This document shows, in pieces, positions 38,417-46,273 of a stretch of 64,000 nt of DNA (positions within the stretch are counted from its first letter, which is position 1; each line of letters starts with the position of its first letter). A program made the position numbers and the translations under genes. This DNA is from an uncultured Eubacteriales bacterium. Lineage in GTDB: Bacteria; Bacillota; Clostridia; Oscillospirales; Oscillospiraceae. The DNA lies in the NCBI GenBank assembly GCA_905198835.1, contig CAJKDY010000007.1:1-64000 (forward strand). Reading direction: 5' to 3'. Below the pieces are notes generated by a model, which was not told where the DNA came from, did not search any database, and worked only from the letters and a program-made list of their open reading frames with translations.

Positions 38417-38445
38417 TTGTGATTTGGGACGGAATATGCTATACT
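38417..38445 (+). promoter_or_regulatory. sigma-A promoter of the HAD/ymdB operon
   Basis: TTGTGA, a 17-base spacer and TATACT, 35 bases before the start at 38481. Confidence 0.65.
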
Positions 38446-38480
38446 ATCTCCAAATCATCATCTTTGGAAAGAGGGCGCTT

Positions 38481-39143
38481 ATGAAATACCGCGGCATCTT
38501 CTTCGACTTCGACTACACCCTGGGCGACGCCACCGAGGCCATCGTGGCGGGTTTTCTCTACGGGCTGCACACCATGGGCTACCCCATTCCCACCCGCCAG
38601 GATATCCGCCACACTGTGGGCTTTGTACTCAAAGACGGCTTTACCAACATTACCGGGGAAACGGACGAAGCCAAGCGAGAGGAGTTTTGCCGGCTCTACC
38701 GCAGCATCTGCACCCCCGCCCAGATCGCCACAGCGGTGCTGTGCGACGGTGCCAAGGAGCTTTTGGAGGATCTCCACAGCCGGGGCGTCAAGCTGGCGGT
38801 GGTCAGCTCCAAGCCCGCCCCCATCCTCAACAAGATCCTGGAGGCCCGCGGCATCTACCAACTCTTTGACGTGGTCATCGGCCCCGACCAGCTGCCCCGG
38901 CCCAAGCCGGATCCGGCGGGCATCCTGGCCGCGCTGGAGGCCACCGGCCTTGAGCGCTCGGAGGTCCTCTACTGCGGCGACACCGTCATTGACGCCGGCG
39001 CTGGACAAAATGCCGGGGTGGACTTCTGCGCCGTTTTGAATGGCACCACCCCCGCCGGGGATTTTGACCCCTACCCTCATGTCCACATCGCACCCAACCT
39101 GTCTGAACTTCAGAATTGGCTGACAAAGGAGGCGCTGGTATGA
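38481..39143 (+). CDS. HAD-superfamily phosphatase (phosphoglycolate phosphatase-like)
   Basis: A 220-residue HAD-IA hydrolase. Motif I is FFDFDYTLGD, with the nucleophile Asp and acid/base Asp two apart. Motif II is VVSSKP, motif III is the Lys in RPKPDPAG, and motif IV is YCGDTVID. A helical cap lies between motifs I and II (about 15-85). Likely substrates are small phosphate esters such as phosphoglycolate, but specificity cannot be read. ATG 38481 is preceded by AAAGAGGG; an upstream extension would run through the tRNA region. Its stop overlaps the start of the next gene (ATGA). Confidence 0.88.
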   Translation: MKYRGIFFDFDYTLGDATEAIVAGFLYGLHTMGYPIPTRQDIRHTVGFVLKDGFTNITGETDEAKREEFCRLYRSICTPAQIATAVLCDGAKELLEDLHSRGVKLAVVSSKPAPILNKILEARGIYQLFDVVIGPDQLPRPKPDPAGILAALEATGLERSEVLYCGDTVIDAGAGQNAGVDFCAVLNGTTPAGDFDPYPHVHIAPNLSELQNWLTKEALV

Positions 39144-39919
39144 CCTTTCGTCTGCTGGCCGTAGGCGACGTGGTAGGCGAGAGCGGCGTTGCCATGCTGC
39201 AAGCACACCTGCCCCGGCTCAAAAAAGAACGGGACATCGGCTTTGCCGTGGTCAACGGCGAGAACGCTGACGGCGTGGGCATCCACCCCCGCCAGGCCGA
39301 CGCCATCTTGGAAGCCGGGGCCGATGTGATCACCCTGGGCAACCACACCTGGAACCGCCTCCAGATCGCCAAATACCTGGATTCTCACGACAACATTCTT
39401 CGCCCCGCCAACTTCACCCACCGGGTGCCCGGCCGGGGCTTTGGCGTCTTTGAAGGGCCCCAGGGCGTCCGCATCGGCGTGATGAACCTCATCGGCCGCA
39501 CCAGTATGGACCCCAACGCCGACAACCCCTTTCCCATCGCCCAGCGGCTGCTGCGGGACGCGGACTGCGATGTGGCCGTGGTGGACTGCCACGCCGAGGC
39601 CACCAGCGAAAAAGGCGCCATGGCCTGGTATCTGGACGGCAAGGTGGCAGCTGTTTGGGGCACCCACACCCATGTGCCCACCGCCGATCTTCAGATCCTG
39701 CCCGGCGGCACCGGCTTTGTCACCGACCTTGGCATGACCGGCCCCAGCCGGTCCGTTCTTGGCATCAAGCCCGAGCTTGCCATCAACCGCTTCCTGGGCG
39801 GTCTGCCCGCCCGCTACGAAAGCGCCGAGGGCCCCTGCAAGCTGGAGAGCGTACTATTCACCATCGACGCCGACTCCGGCAAGTGCGTGGGCATGGAGCG
39901 GCTGGACGTATTTGACTGA
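39140..39919 (+). CDS. ymdB: YmdB family metallophosphoesterase
   Basis: A 259-residue metallophosphoesterase of the YmdB/TIGR00282 type, which hydrolyses cyclic nucleotides in Bacillus. The metal-binding motifs are visible: GDVVGESG, NGENADGVGI, LGNHTWN, VVDCHAEATSEK and GTHTHVPTAD. ATG 39140 overlaps the HAD stop, and AAAGGAGG provides the RBS. It belongs to a run of plus-strand genes through comF. The family shape and length are normal. Confidence 0.93.
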   Translation: MTFRLLAVGDVVGESGVAMLQAHLPRLKKERDIGFAVVNGENADGVGIHPRQADAILEAGADVITLGNHTWNRLQIAKYLDSHDNILRPANFTHRVPGRGFGVFEGPQGVRIGVMNLIGRTSMDPNADNPFPIAQRLLRDADCDVAVVDCHAEATSEKGAMAWYLDGKVAAVWGTHTHVPTADLQILPGGTGFVTDLGMTGPSRSVLGIKPELAINRFLGGLPARYESAEGPCKLESVLFTIDADSGKCVGMERLDVFD

Positions 39920-39933
39920 GGGGAGGGGCCAAA

Positions 39934-40998
39934 ATGCTCACCTTGCTCCACGCGGCGGACCTGCATTTGGACTCTCCCTTTCGTTCCCTGCCCGCGGCAG
40001 AGGCCCAGGCCCGGCGGGCCGGGCAGCGCAAGGCCTTAGAGCAGCTCCGGGACCTGGCTCTGGACCACAGCGCGGACCTGGTGCTGCTTCCCGGCGACCT
40101 CTTTGACTCTCAGCAGATCTATCCCGAGACCCTGGAGGCCCTGGCCAGGACCCTGGGCAGTCTTCCCTGCCCGGTGGTCATCGCCCCGGGCAACCACGAC
40201 TATTATTCCGACAAGTCCCCCTATGCCCAGCCCATCTGGCCGGAAAACGTCCATATTTTCACCTCGGAGACCGTCACCGCCTTTTCCTTCCCCGCGTTGG
40301 GCGTAACGGTCTACGGCTGCGCCTTTACCTCTCCCTTCCGGGACAACGACCCCTTGGCGGGCTTCACCGCTGCAAAGGATGGGACCGTGGCCATCGGCTG
40401 CTTTCACGGCGACGTGGGCAAGCAAAGCCGCTACGCCCCCATCGCGCCAGAGAGTCTGGCCCAAAGCGGCCTGGCCTACGCCGCCCTGGGTCATGTCCAC
40501 GCCCTGGAGCACCACATCGACGCCCCCACCCCCTGGGCCTACTCCGGCTGCGCCCAGGGCCGGGGCTTTGACGAGCTGGGGGATAAGGGCGCGCTGCTGG
40601 TGCGCCTGGAGGGCGGCCAGGTGGGCGGCAAGCTGCTGCCCCTGGCGGGTCCCCGGTATTGGGTGCTGTCTCTACCCGTAGGCACGGACCTGGCTCAGGC
40701 CTTGGCGGGCAAGGAGGAGGACTACGTCCGCCTTACCCTCACCGGTCAGAGCCAGCCTCCGGATCTGCCCACCCTGCAAGCCCTGGGCGACAGCCTCTGC
40801 AAGGTCTTCCAGCTTCGGGACGAGACCGTTCCGCCTCTGGAGCTCTGGGCCCGGGCCGAGGAGGACACGCTGACGGGCCACTTTGTCCGGGAGATGCGCG
40901 CCCGTCTGGACGCCGCCGACGAGACCCAGCACACCACGGTGCTGGCCGCCCTTCGCTGGGGCCTGGCCGCGCTGGAGGGAAGGGAGGGTCCCCAGTGA
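39934..40998 (+). CDS. SbcD/YhaO-like DNA repair metallophosphoesterase
   Basis: A 354-residue Mn-dependent phosphoesterase. Motifs: LHAADLHLDSPF, LLPGDLFDS, APGNHDYYS, GCFHGDVG and GHVHALEHH, as in SbcD/Mre11 and Bacillus YhaO. The C-terminal third is a variable cap domain. RBS GGGGAGGGG precedes ATG 39934. It overlaps the next gene, which encodes an SbcC/YhaN-like ATPase, so the two probably form an exonuclease complex acting on DNA ends, as for SbcCD. Confidence 0.88.
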   Translation: MLTLLHAADLHLDSPFRSLPAAEAQARRAGQRKALEQLRDLALDHSADLVLLPGDLFDSQQIYPETLEALARTLGSLPCPVVIAPGNHDYYSDKSPYAQPIWPENVHIFTSETVTAFSFPALGVTVYGCAFTSPFRDNDPLAGFTAAKDGTVAIGCFHGDVGKQSRYAPIAPESLAQSGLAYAALGHVHALEHHIDAPTPWAYSGCAQGRGFDELGDKGALLVRLEGGQVGGKLLPLAGPRYWVLSLPVGTDLAQALAGKEEDYVRLTLTGQSQPPDLPTLQALGDSLCKVFQLRDETVPPLELWARAEEDTLTGHFVREMRARLDAADETQHTTVLAALRWGLAALEGREGPQ

Positions 40999-42803
40999 AC
41001 ATTCTCTCCATGACCGCCACCTTCGGCTGCCTGGACCAGGCCACGCTGACGCTGCAGCCGGGGCTGAACCTTTTGGAAATGCCCAACGAGAGCGGAAAAT
41101 CCACCTGGTGCGCTTTTATCCGGGCCATGCTCTATGGTTTGGAGAGCCGCAAGGGCGGCGCGCTGTCCGAGCGCAACCGCTATACCCCCTGGTCCGGCGC
41201 CGCCATGGGCGGCAGCATGGACCTGATCTGGCAGGAAAAAGCCATCACCCTGCGCCGCTTTGCCAAAGGTTCCAACCCCTTTGGCGGCTTCCAGGCGGTC
41301 TACACCGGCACGGAGGAAAATGTCCCCGGTCTCACCGCCGACAATGTAGGCGAGACTCTGCTTGGTGTGACCAAGGAGGTCTTTCAGCGCACCTGCTTCA
41401 TCTCCCAGGGCGGACTGTGGGTAGACGCCTCTGGGGACCTGGAGCGACGGGTGGCCTCCCTGGCCTCCTCCGGGGAGGAGGACGTGTCCTACTCCGACGC
41501 GGAGCGCCGCCTGCGGGACTGGCGCAACCAGCGCCAGTCCAACCGCGCCACCGGCACTCTGCCCAAGCTCCGCGCTCAGCTGGCGGAGGTCAAAGTCCAG
41601 CGCCAGCGCCTTCTGGATGCCCGGGAGAAAGGGCACCAGGCCCAGCGGCAGCTGGAACAGCTGGGATCAGAGCTGTCCGAGGTGGAGCGGGACCTGGCCC
41701 GCCACCAGACCCTGGCCGCCGCCCAGGCCCAGGCCGACCAGCGAGCGCGCTATGAAGCCGCCGCCCAGCGGCTGGCAATGTCGGAGGACGCCTTGACCCA
41801 GGCCCAGGCGCAAGAGGACCAGACCCGCCAGGCCGTCCCCCCACAGCCCGGCAGCGGCTGGGCCGGTCGGTTGGCGCTGAGTCTCACGCTGGTGCTGGGG
41901 TGCGCGCTGATGGTGTGCGCCGTGGTGTTCTCCTTGTGGCCCCTGGCCCTGGGAGGGCTATCCTTGCTCAATATCGGGGCCTTGGGTACCCATATGCTGA
42001 ATAAGGCCCGCCGCGCCGCCCAGAATGCCTTTGCCCAAGCTCAGGAGACCCTGGCCGCGGCCCAGGCCCAGACCCAAGCCGCCCAAGCAGAACACATCGC
42101 CGCCCGTGCCGCCTGGGAGGCCATCTCCGCCCAAGGCGAGCCCCCTGCGGCAGTGGCGGTAGAGGATCAGCCCCGCCAGACTCTGGCCGACGATCAGCTG
42201 CGGCAAAGGCGGCTGACCGAGTCGATCAGCCAGTGCCGGGCCCAGCTGTCCCGGTCCCAGGGCGAGGAAGAGGCTCTAGGCGGTCTCGGCTCCATGGACG
42301 ACCAAGCGAAAGACCTGGAAGAGCGCATTGCCCGGCAGGAAGGGGAGCTGGCGGCACTGGAGCTGGCCCTGGAGGCCCTGGACGCGGCCAATGCCAGCCT
42401 GCGCTCCCGGTTCTCCCCGGCGCTGAACGCCCAGGCCGGGGCTATTTTGAGCCGCCTGACCGGTGGGAAATATACCGCCCTCACCTTCACCCGGGCCTTT
42501 GAGGCCCTGGCCCAGACACCCTCCGGCGCCCGCTCGGCCCAGCTTTTGAGCCAGGGCGCTGCCGACCAGACCTACCTGGCTCTGCGGCTGGCCCTGTGCC
42601 GCCTGGCCCTGCCGGAGAAAGAGACGCCGCCGGTGGTGCTGGACGACGCGCTGGTCAGCTTTGACGACGCCCGCCTGGCTCTGGCCCTGGAGGTGCTGGG
42701 CGAGCTGTCCCAAGAGCGCCAGGTCCTGCTCTTTACCTGCCAAAGTCGGGAGCGGCTTGCAATTTCCAGCCGGAACCCTTATAATGATGGCGTCATATCT
42801 TGA
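40995..42803 (+). CDS. YhaN/SbcC-like coiled-coil ATPase
   Basis: A 602-residue AAA/ABC-type ATPase, shorter than SbcC. The N-terminal half-domain has Walker A NESGKST near residue 37. Long coiled coils (about 180-290 and 335-480) carry many Ala/Gln/Glu heptads. A hydrophobic hairpin of about two membrane helices (about 293-330, ALSLTLVLGCALMVCAVVFS) sits at the turn, as in YhaN. The C-terminal half has the Walker B/D-loop VVLDDALVSFDD. The start is a GTG at 40995 overlapping the SbcD-like stop (GTGA), with GGGAGGG upstream. Likely a membrane-tethered partner of the phosphoesterase. Confidence 0.85.
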   Translation: MNILSMTATFGCLDQATLTLQPGLNLLEMPNESGKSTWCAFIRAMLYGLESRKGGALSERNRYTPWSGAAMGGSMDLIWQEKAITLRRFAKGSNPFGGFQAVYTGTEENVPGLTADNVGETLLGVTKEVFQRTCFISQGGLWVDASGDLERRVASLASSGEEDVSYSDAERRLRDWRNQRQSNRATGTLPKLRAQLAEVKVQRQRLLDAREKGHQAQRQLEQLGSELSEVERDLARHQTLAAAQAQADQRARYEAAAQRLAMSEDALTQAQAQEDQTRQAVPPQPGSGWAGRLALSLTLVLGCALMVCAVVFSLWPLALGGLSLLNIGALGTHMLNKARRAAQNAFAQAQETLAAAQAQTQAAQAEHIAARAAWEAISAQGEPPAAVAVEDQPRQTLADDQLRQRRLTESISQCRAQLSRSQGEEEALGGLGSMDDQAKDLEERIARQEGELAALELALEALDAANASLRSRFSPALNAQAGAILSRLTGGKYTALTFTRAFEALAQTPSGARSAQLLSQGAADQTYLALRLALCRLALPEKETPPVVLDDALVSFDDARLALALEVLGELSQERQVLLFTCQSRERLAISSRNPYNDGVIS

Positions 42804-42819
42804 GTTTGGAGGGATACCC

Positions 42820-43431
42820 ATGATCCCTGAAAAGGAAGATCGTTTCAAAAAAAAGGACGAAGAACAGCCTGAGCCCATGTATCAGCCCCAGAGCGCGGCC
42901 CAGAGCTTTTCCGCCGGTCTTTACAGCTGGCTCCAGCCCATCTTGTTCGCCTTGGCCGTGCTTTTTGTGGTGTCTACCTTCCTCGGCCGCCTCATCGGTG
43001 TGGACGGCTTTTCTATGGTCCCCACCCTGCACGACGGCGATATGCTGATCCTGCGGAGCATTGGCTACACCCCCACCAACGGAGACGTTGTGGTGCTGGC
43101 CGAAGCGTCCTTCCGTAGCGGCGCCCCCATCGTCAAGCGGGTCATCGCCACCGCCGGACAGCGGGTGGACATCGACTACGACGCCCACACTGTATCGGTA
43201 GACGGCAAGGTCCTCTCCGAGCCCTACCTGGACCCCAATGATCCCATGGTGGCAAAGCCAAATGCGGTGAACAACCATCTCACCGTGCCACCCGGACACA
43301 TCTTTGTCATGGGTGACAACCGCAACAACTCCCTCGACTCGCGCTATGAGGAGGTGGGCCCGGTGGATGAGCGCTGCGTTATCGGTAAAGCGGTCTGGAG
43401 CCTGAAGCCCTTTGGGGGGATCGGCGAATGA
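42820..43431 (+). CDS. lepB: signal peptidase I
   Basis: A 203-residue type I signal peptidase that removes signal peptides from exported proteins. A single membrane anchor (about residues 39-60) is followed by the catalytic Ser65 in GFSMVPTL, the general base Lys106 in IVKRVIA, and the conserved box GDNRNNSLDSR. The N-terminal 35 residues are a charged cytoplasmic tail. ATG 42820 has GGAGGG upstream. It starts 16 bases after the YhaN-like gene and overlaps the next gene by ATGA. It would process the many secreted SLH proteins of this window. Confidence 0.94.
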   Translation: MIPEKEDRFKKKDEEQPEPMYQPQSAAQSFSAGLYSWLQPILFALAVLFVVSTFLGRLIGVDGFSMVPTLHDGDMLILRSIGYTPTNGDVVVLAEASFRSGAPIVKRVIATAGQRVDIDYDAHTVSVDGKVLSEPYLDPNDPMVAKPNAVNNHLTVPPGHIFVMGDNRNNSLDSRYEEVGPVDERCVIGKAVWSLKPFGGIGE

Positions 43432-43676
43432 GATTGGACAAGTGGCTGAAGCTCTCCCGGCTCATCAAGCGCCGCACCGTGGCCAACGAGGCCTGCGACA
43501 ATGACCGCGTCTGGGTCAACGGCCGGCCCCAGCGAGCCTCCTATGATGTAAAGCTCGGGGACGTGATCGACCTGCATTTTGGCCAGCGTGTCACCCGGGT
43601 GGAGGTGCTGGCCATCGACGAGCACGCGCAAAAGGACGAGGCCGCGGCCCTCTACCGGGAGTTGGGCAGCGGATAA
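43428..43676 (+). CDS. rqcP: S4-domain RNA-binding protein RqcP
   Basis: An 82-residue protein that is almost entirely an S4 RNA-binding domain (MRLDKWLKLSRLIKRRTVAN, then RVWVNGRP and KLGDVIDLHFG). Size and sequence match RqcP/YabO (Hsp15 relatives), which works with RqcH on stalled 50S subunits to add alanine tails in ribosome quality control. Its ATG overlaps the lepB stop. RqcH is not in the window. Confidence 0.88.
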   Translation: MRLDKWLKLSRLIKRRTVANEACDNDRVWVNGRPQRASYDVKLGDVIDLHFGQRVTRVEVLAIDEHAQKDEAAALYRELGSG

Positions 43677-43708
43677 GTCCCCGCCATCCAATTCCTAGGA
43701 GGGATAGT

Positions 43709-44314
43709 TTGACTGAGCGGAAAACCGCCCTGAGGACCTACGCTATCATGGCCCTGGGGTCCTTCATTCTGGCCTTCGGGCTCTATAATATCCACGTCCA
43801 GTCGGGCGTCACCGAGGGCGGCGTCTTAGGCGCCACCCTTCTTTTGCGTCACTTTTTTGGTCTTTCCCCCAGTGTCAGCGAGATCGTGCTGGACCTTCTT
43901 TGCTACTTAGCCGCCTTCCGGGTCCTGGGCAAGGGCTTTGCCAAAAACGCCGTCATCTCCACCCTGCTCTATTCCGGCTTCTACGCTCTTTTGGAGCGGT
44001 TCCCGCCCTTGGTCCACGACCTGTCCGCCTACCCCTGGCTGGCGGCGGTGCTGGGCGCGCTGTTCGTAGGCGTGGGTGTGGGGCTGGTGGTCAACGCCGG
44101 CGGCGCCTGCTGCGGAGACGACGCTCTGGCCCTGACCATCTCCAAATGTACCGGCTGGGACGTGGGCCGGAGCTACTTTGTCACCGATCTGACCGTGCTG
44201 ACCCTGTCGCTGAGCTATATCCCGCTGTCCAAGCTGGTGTGGTCTCTTCTGAGCGTCACCCTCTCCTCAGCCATCATCAGCCTGATCCAGCGGCCCCGGG
44301 AGGCGAAAACGTGA
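43709..44314 (+). CDS. YitT family membrane protein
   Basis: A 201-residue protein with about five to six membrane helices in the YitT pattern (SFILAFGLYNIHVQSGVTEG and GGACCGDDALALTISKCTG). It lacks the DUF2179 cytoplasmic domain found at the end of longer members. The start is a TTG at 43709 with TAGGAGGG five bases upstream. Function is unknown across the family. Its stop overlaps the comF start. Confidence 0.88.
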   Translation: MTERKTALRTYAIMALGSFILAFGLYNIHVQSGVTEGGVLGATLLLRHFFGLSPSVSEIVLDLLCYLAAFRVLGKGFAKNAVISTLLYSGFYALLERFPPLVHDLSAYPWLAAVLGALFVGVGVGLVVNAGGACCGDDALALTISKCTGWDVGRSYFVTDLTVLTLSLSYIPLSKLVWSLLSVTLSSAIISLIQRPREAKT

Positions 44315-44961
44315 AAAAGGCCCTGCTGGACCTTCTCTTTCCGCCCCGGTGCCCCTTCTGCCGGAAGCTCCTAGATACCCAGGCTATCTGCCCGGACTGC
44401 CAAGAGAGCCTTCCCTGGATGGCAGATCGGGCAGCCTGCCGCCGGCCTGAGCACATCGAGCTGTGCGCCTCCGCCCTTCGGTATGACGGCCTGGTCCGGG
44501 ACTGCATCCGCCGCTATAAATTCCGCCGCCGCAAGGGCTACGCCAACGTCCTGGGCCCCTTATGCGCCCAGGCAATACAAGACCATATGGGTCTGCAGCA
44601 CTTTGACCTCATCTCCTGGCCGCCGCTGTCGCCCAAGGGCCTGAAAAAGCGGACCTTTGACCAGGCCCGTCTGCTGGCCCATGCCGTAGCCCAAAGCCGG
44701 GGCACTGTGGAGACGCCCCTTTTTCAAAAACGTGAGACCACCCAGCAATCTACCCTCCGGGACCCTGCGGCCCGGAGGGCCAATGTTTTGGGGGCCTTTT
44801 CTCTTTTAGACCCCGCCCAGGTAGCGGGCAAGACCGTCTTGCTGGTGGACGACGTGCTCACCACCGGCGCTACGCTCTCCGAATGTGCCCGGGTCCTGCT
44901 CACCGCCGGGGCCAGGGAGGTCTGGGCCGTGACCCTGGCCTCGGCCAAAGGTTCTGCATAA
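44311..44961 (+). CDS. comF: ComF family phosphoribosyltransferase-like protein
   Basis: A 216-residue protein of the ComF/GntX type. It has an N-terminal four-Cys zinc finger (CPFCRKLLDTQAICPDC) and a C-terminal phosphoribosyltransferase domain with the PRPP-binding loop VLLVDDVLTTGATLSEC. In Bacillus, ComF helps DNA uptake in competence. The GTG start at 44311 overlaps the YitT stop (GTGA). No other competence genes are present. It is the last gene of the plus-strand run before the mreB promoter. Confidence 0.92.
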   Translation: MKKALLDLLFPPRCPFCRKLLDTQAICPDCQESLPWMADRAACRRPEHIELCASALRYDGLVRDCIRRYKFRRRKGYANVLGPLCAQAIQDHMGLQHFDLISWPPLSPKGLKKRTFDQARLLAHAVAQSRGTVETPLFQKRETTQQSTLRDPAARRANVLGAFSLLDPAQVAGKTVLLVDDVLTTGATLSECARVLLTAGAREVWAVTLASAKGSA

Positions 44962-44966
44962 AAGAC

Positions 44967-44995
44967 TTGCAAAACACGCCGCAAGCGGATATAAT
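44967..44995 (+). promoter_or_regulatory. sigma-A promoter of mreB
   Basis: TTGCAA, a 17-base spacer and TATAAT, 61 bases before the mreB start. Confidence 0.75.
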
Positions 44996-45056
44996 AGCTT
45001 CATGGTCTATTCGATCGGAACCACGCCATACGTTGAACATATAAGAGGTGCAAAGA

Positions 45057-46079
45057 ATGTTTAGTAAAGATATTGGCATCGACCTTGGCACTGCCTCCGT
45101 CCTGGTCTTCGTCCAGGGCAAGGGCGTGGTGCTTCGCGAGCCCTCCGTGGTGGCCATCGACCGCAACTCTGGCCGCCTTCTGAAGGTGGGCGAGGACGCC
45201 CAGCAGATGCTGGGCCGTACCCCCGGCAACATCGTGGCCATCCGCCCCCTCCGGGAGGGCGTCATCTCCGACTACGATATGACCGAGCGGATGCTCCGGG
45301 AGTTCATCCACAAGGTCTCTTCCTTCCGCATCTTCAAGCCCCGTGTAGTCATCTGCGTCCCCTCGGGCATCACTGAGGTAGAGGAGCGGGCTGTCATCGA
45401 CGCGGGCATCCAGGCCGGCGCTCGGCGTGTCTACCTGATTGAAGAGCCTCTGGCCGCCGCCATCGGCGCGGGCATCGACATCACCAAGCCCGACGGCCAC
45501 ATGGTCGTGGACATCGGCGGCGGCACCACCGACATCGCCGTCATCTCCCTCTCCGGCATCGTGGAGTCCGCCTCCATCAAGATCGCCGGCGATCAGTTTG
45601 ATGAAGCCGTGGTGAAGTATATCCGCCGCAAGCACAACGTCCTCATCGGTGAGCGCACCGCTGAGGAACTGAAAAAAGAGATCGGCTGCGTCTTCCCCCG
45701 GCCGGAGGAGCAGAGCGTGGAGGTCAAGGGCCGTTGCCTTGTCACCGGCCTGCCCCGGGTGTTCACCGTCACCTCCTCCGAGATGATCGAGGCCTTCGAG
45801 GAGGTCTCCACTCGCATCCTGGAGGCCATCCACGGCGTTTTGGAGCGCACGCCCCCTGAGCTGGTGGCCGACATCTCTACAAACGGCATCGTCATGACCG
45901 GCGGCGGCTCCCTGGTCTGGGGCTTCGACAAGCTCATCGAGAGCCACACCGGCATCGCCACCTATGTGGCTGAAGACGCCATTTCCTGCGTGGCCTACGG
46001 CACCGGCAAGAGCCTGGAGTGGGTCAACGATATGCAAGACGGTACCATGAACATCTCCCGCCAGAAGCAGATGAACTAG
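45057..46079 (+). CDS. mreB: rod shape-determining actin homologue MreB/Mbl
   Basis: A 340-residue bacterial actin that guides cell-wall synthesis along the side wall. Nucleotide-binding motifs: GIDLGTASVLVF (phosphate 1), VVDIGGGTTDIAVISLSG (phosphate 2) and MTGGGSLVWGFDKLI (adenosine). The short N-terminal amphipathic segment (MFSKDIG) fits membrane contact. ATG 45057 is used with AAGAGGTG upstream; a GTG at 45048 is less well spaced. It is monocistronic, without mreC or mreD next to it, which is more typical of Mbl/MreBH-type paralogues. A structured RNA element begins at its stop codon. Confidence 0.93.
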   Translation: MFSKDIGIDLGTASVLVFVQGKGVVLREPSVVAIDRNSGRLLKVGEDAQQMLGRTPGNIVAIRPLREGVISDYDMTERMLREFIHKVSSFRIFKPRVVICVPSGITEVEERAVIDAGIQAGARRVYLIEEPLAAAIGAGIDITKPDGHMVVDIGGGTTDIAVISLSGIVESASIKIAGDQFDEAVVKYIRRKHNVLIGERTAEELKKEIGCVFPRPEEQSVEVKGRCLVTGLPRVFTVTSSEMIEAFEEVSTRILEAIHGVLERTPPELVADISTNGIVMTGGGSLVWGFDKLIESHTGIATYVAEDAISCVAYGTGKSLEWVNDMQDGTMNISRQKQMN

Positions 46080-46215
46080 AAGCGCGAGGGTAGACGCGCC
46101 GGGGGCGATGGAGCGGCGACAGGCCAAAAACAGGCGAACGCCGTAGGCGTGAGCGGCATTTTGGCCGCGCAGCCGCGAAGCGACCCCGACAAGCGCGCCC
46201 AACCCGAGCGTGACA
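46080..46215 (+). ncRNA. candidate structured RNA element, host copy
   Basis: Begins with AAGCGCGAGGGTAG right after the TAG stop of mreB and ends with ACCCGAGCGTGACA. Conserved blocks shared with the prophage copy include TGGAGC, AAAAACAGGC, AGCGGCATTTTG, GCGAA and AGCGCGCCCA. Stems: CGC-GA-GGGU with ACCC-GA-GCG, CGCGC with GCGCG, GGGG with CCCC, GCGGC with GCCGC, GGCCAAAA with UUUUGGCC, and the terminal ACGCC/GGCGU hairpin. It is probably the 3' UTR of mreB or a processed small RNA, since a terminator follows 14 bases later. Confidence 0.65.
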
Positions 46216-46229
46216 GCCCATAGATCAAG

Positions 46230-46263
46230 AAAGCCCGCCGACAGTGTCGGCGGGCTCTTTATT
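46230..46263 (+). terminator. terminator after mreB and the RNA element
   Basis: AGCCCGCCGAC, loop AGT, GTCGGCGGGCT, then CTTTATTT. An 11-bp perfect stem, just before the convergent metK stop. Confidence 0.9.
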
Positions 46264-46273
46264 TGGCGTTTAT

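Noticed and set aside
38259..38480. A longer N-terminus for the HAD phosphatase reaching back into the tRNA genes
   Set aside because: It would translate tRNA-Thr sequence. The ATG at 38481 begins the canonical HAD motif and has its own promoter and RBS.
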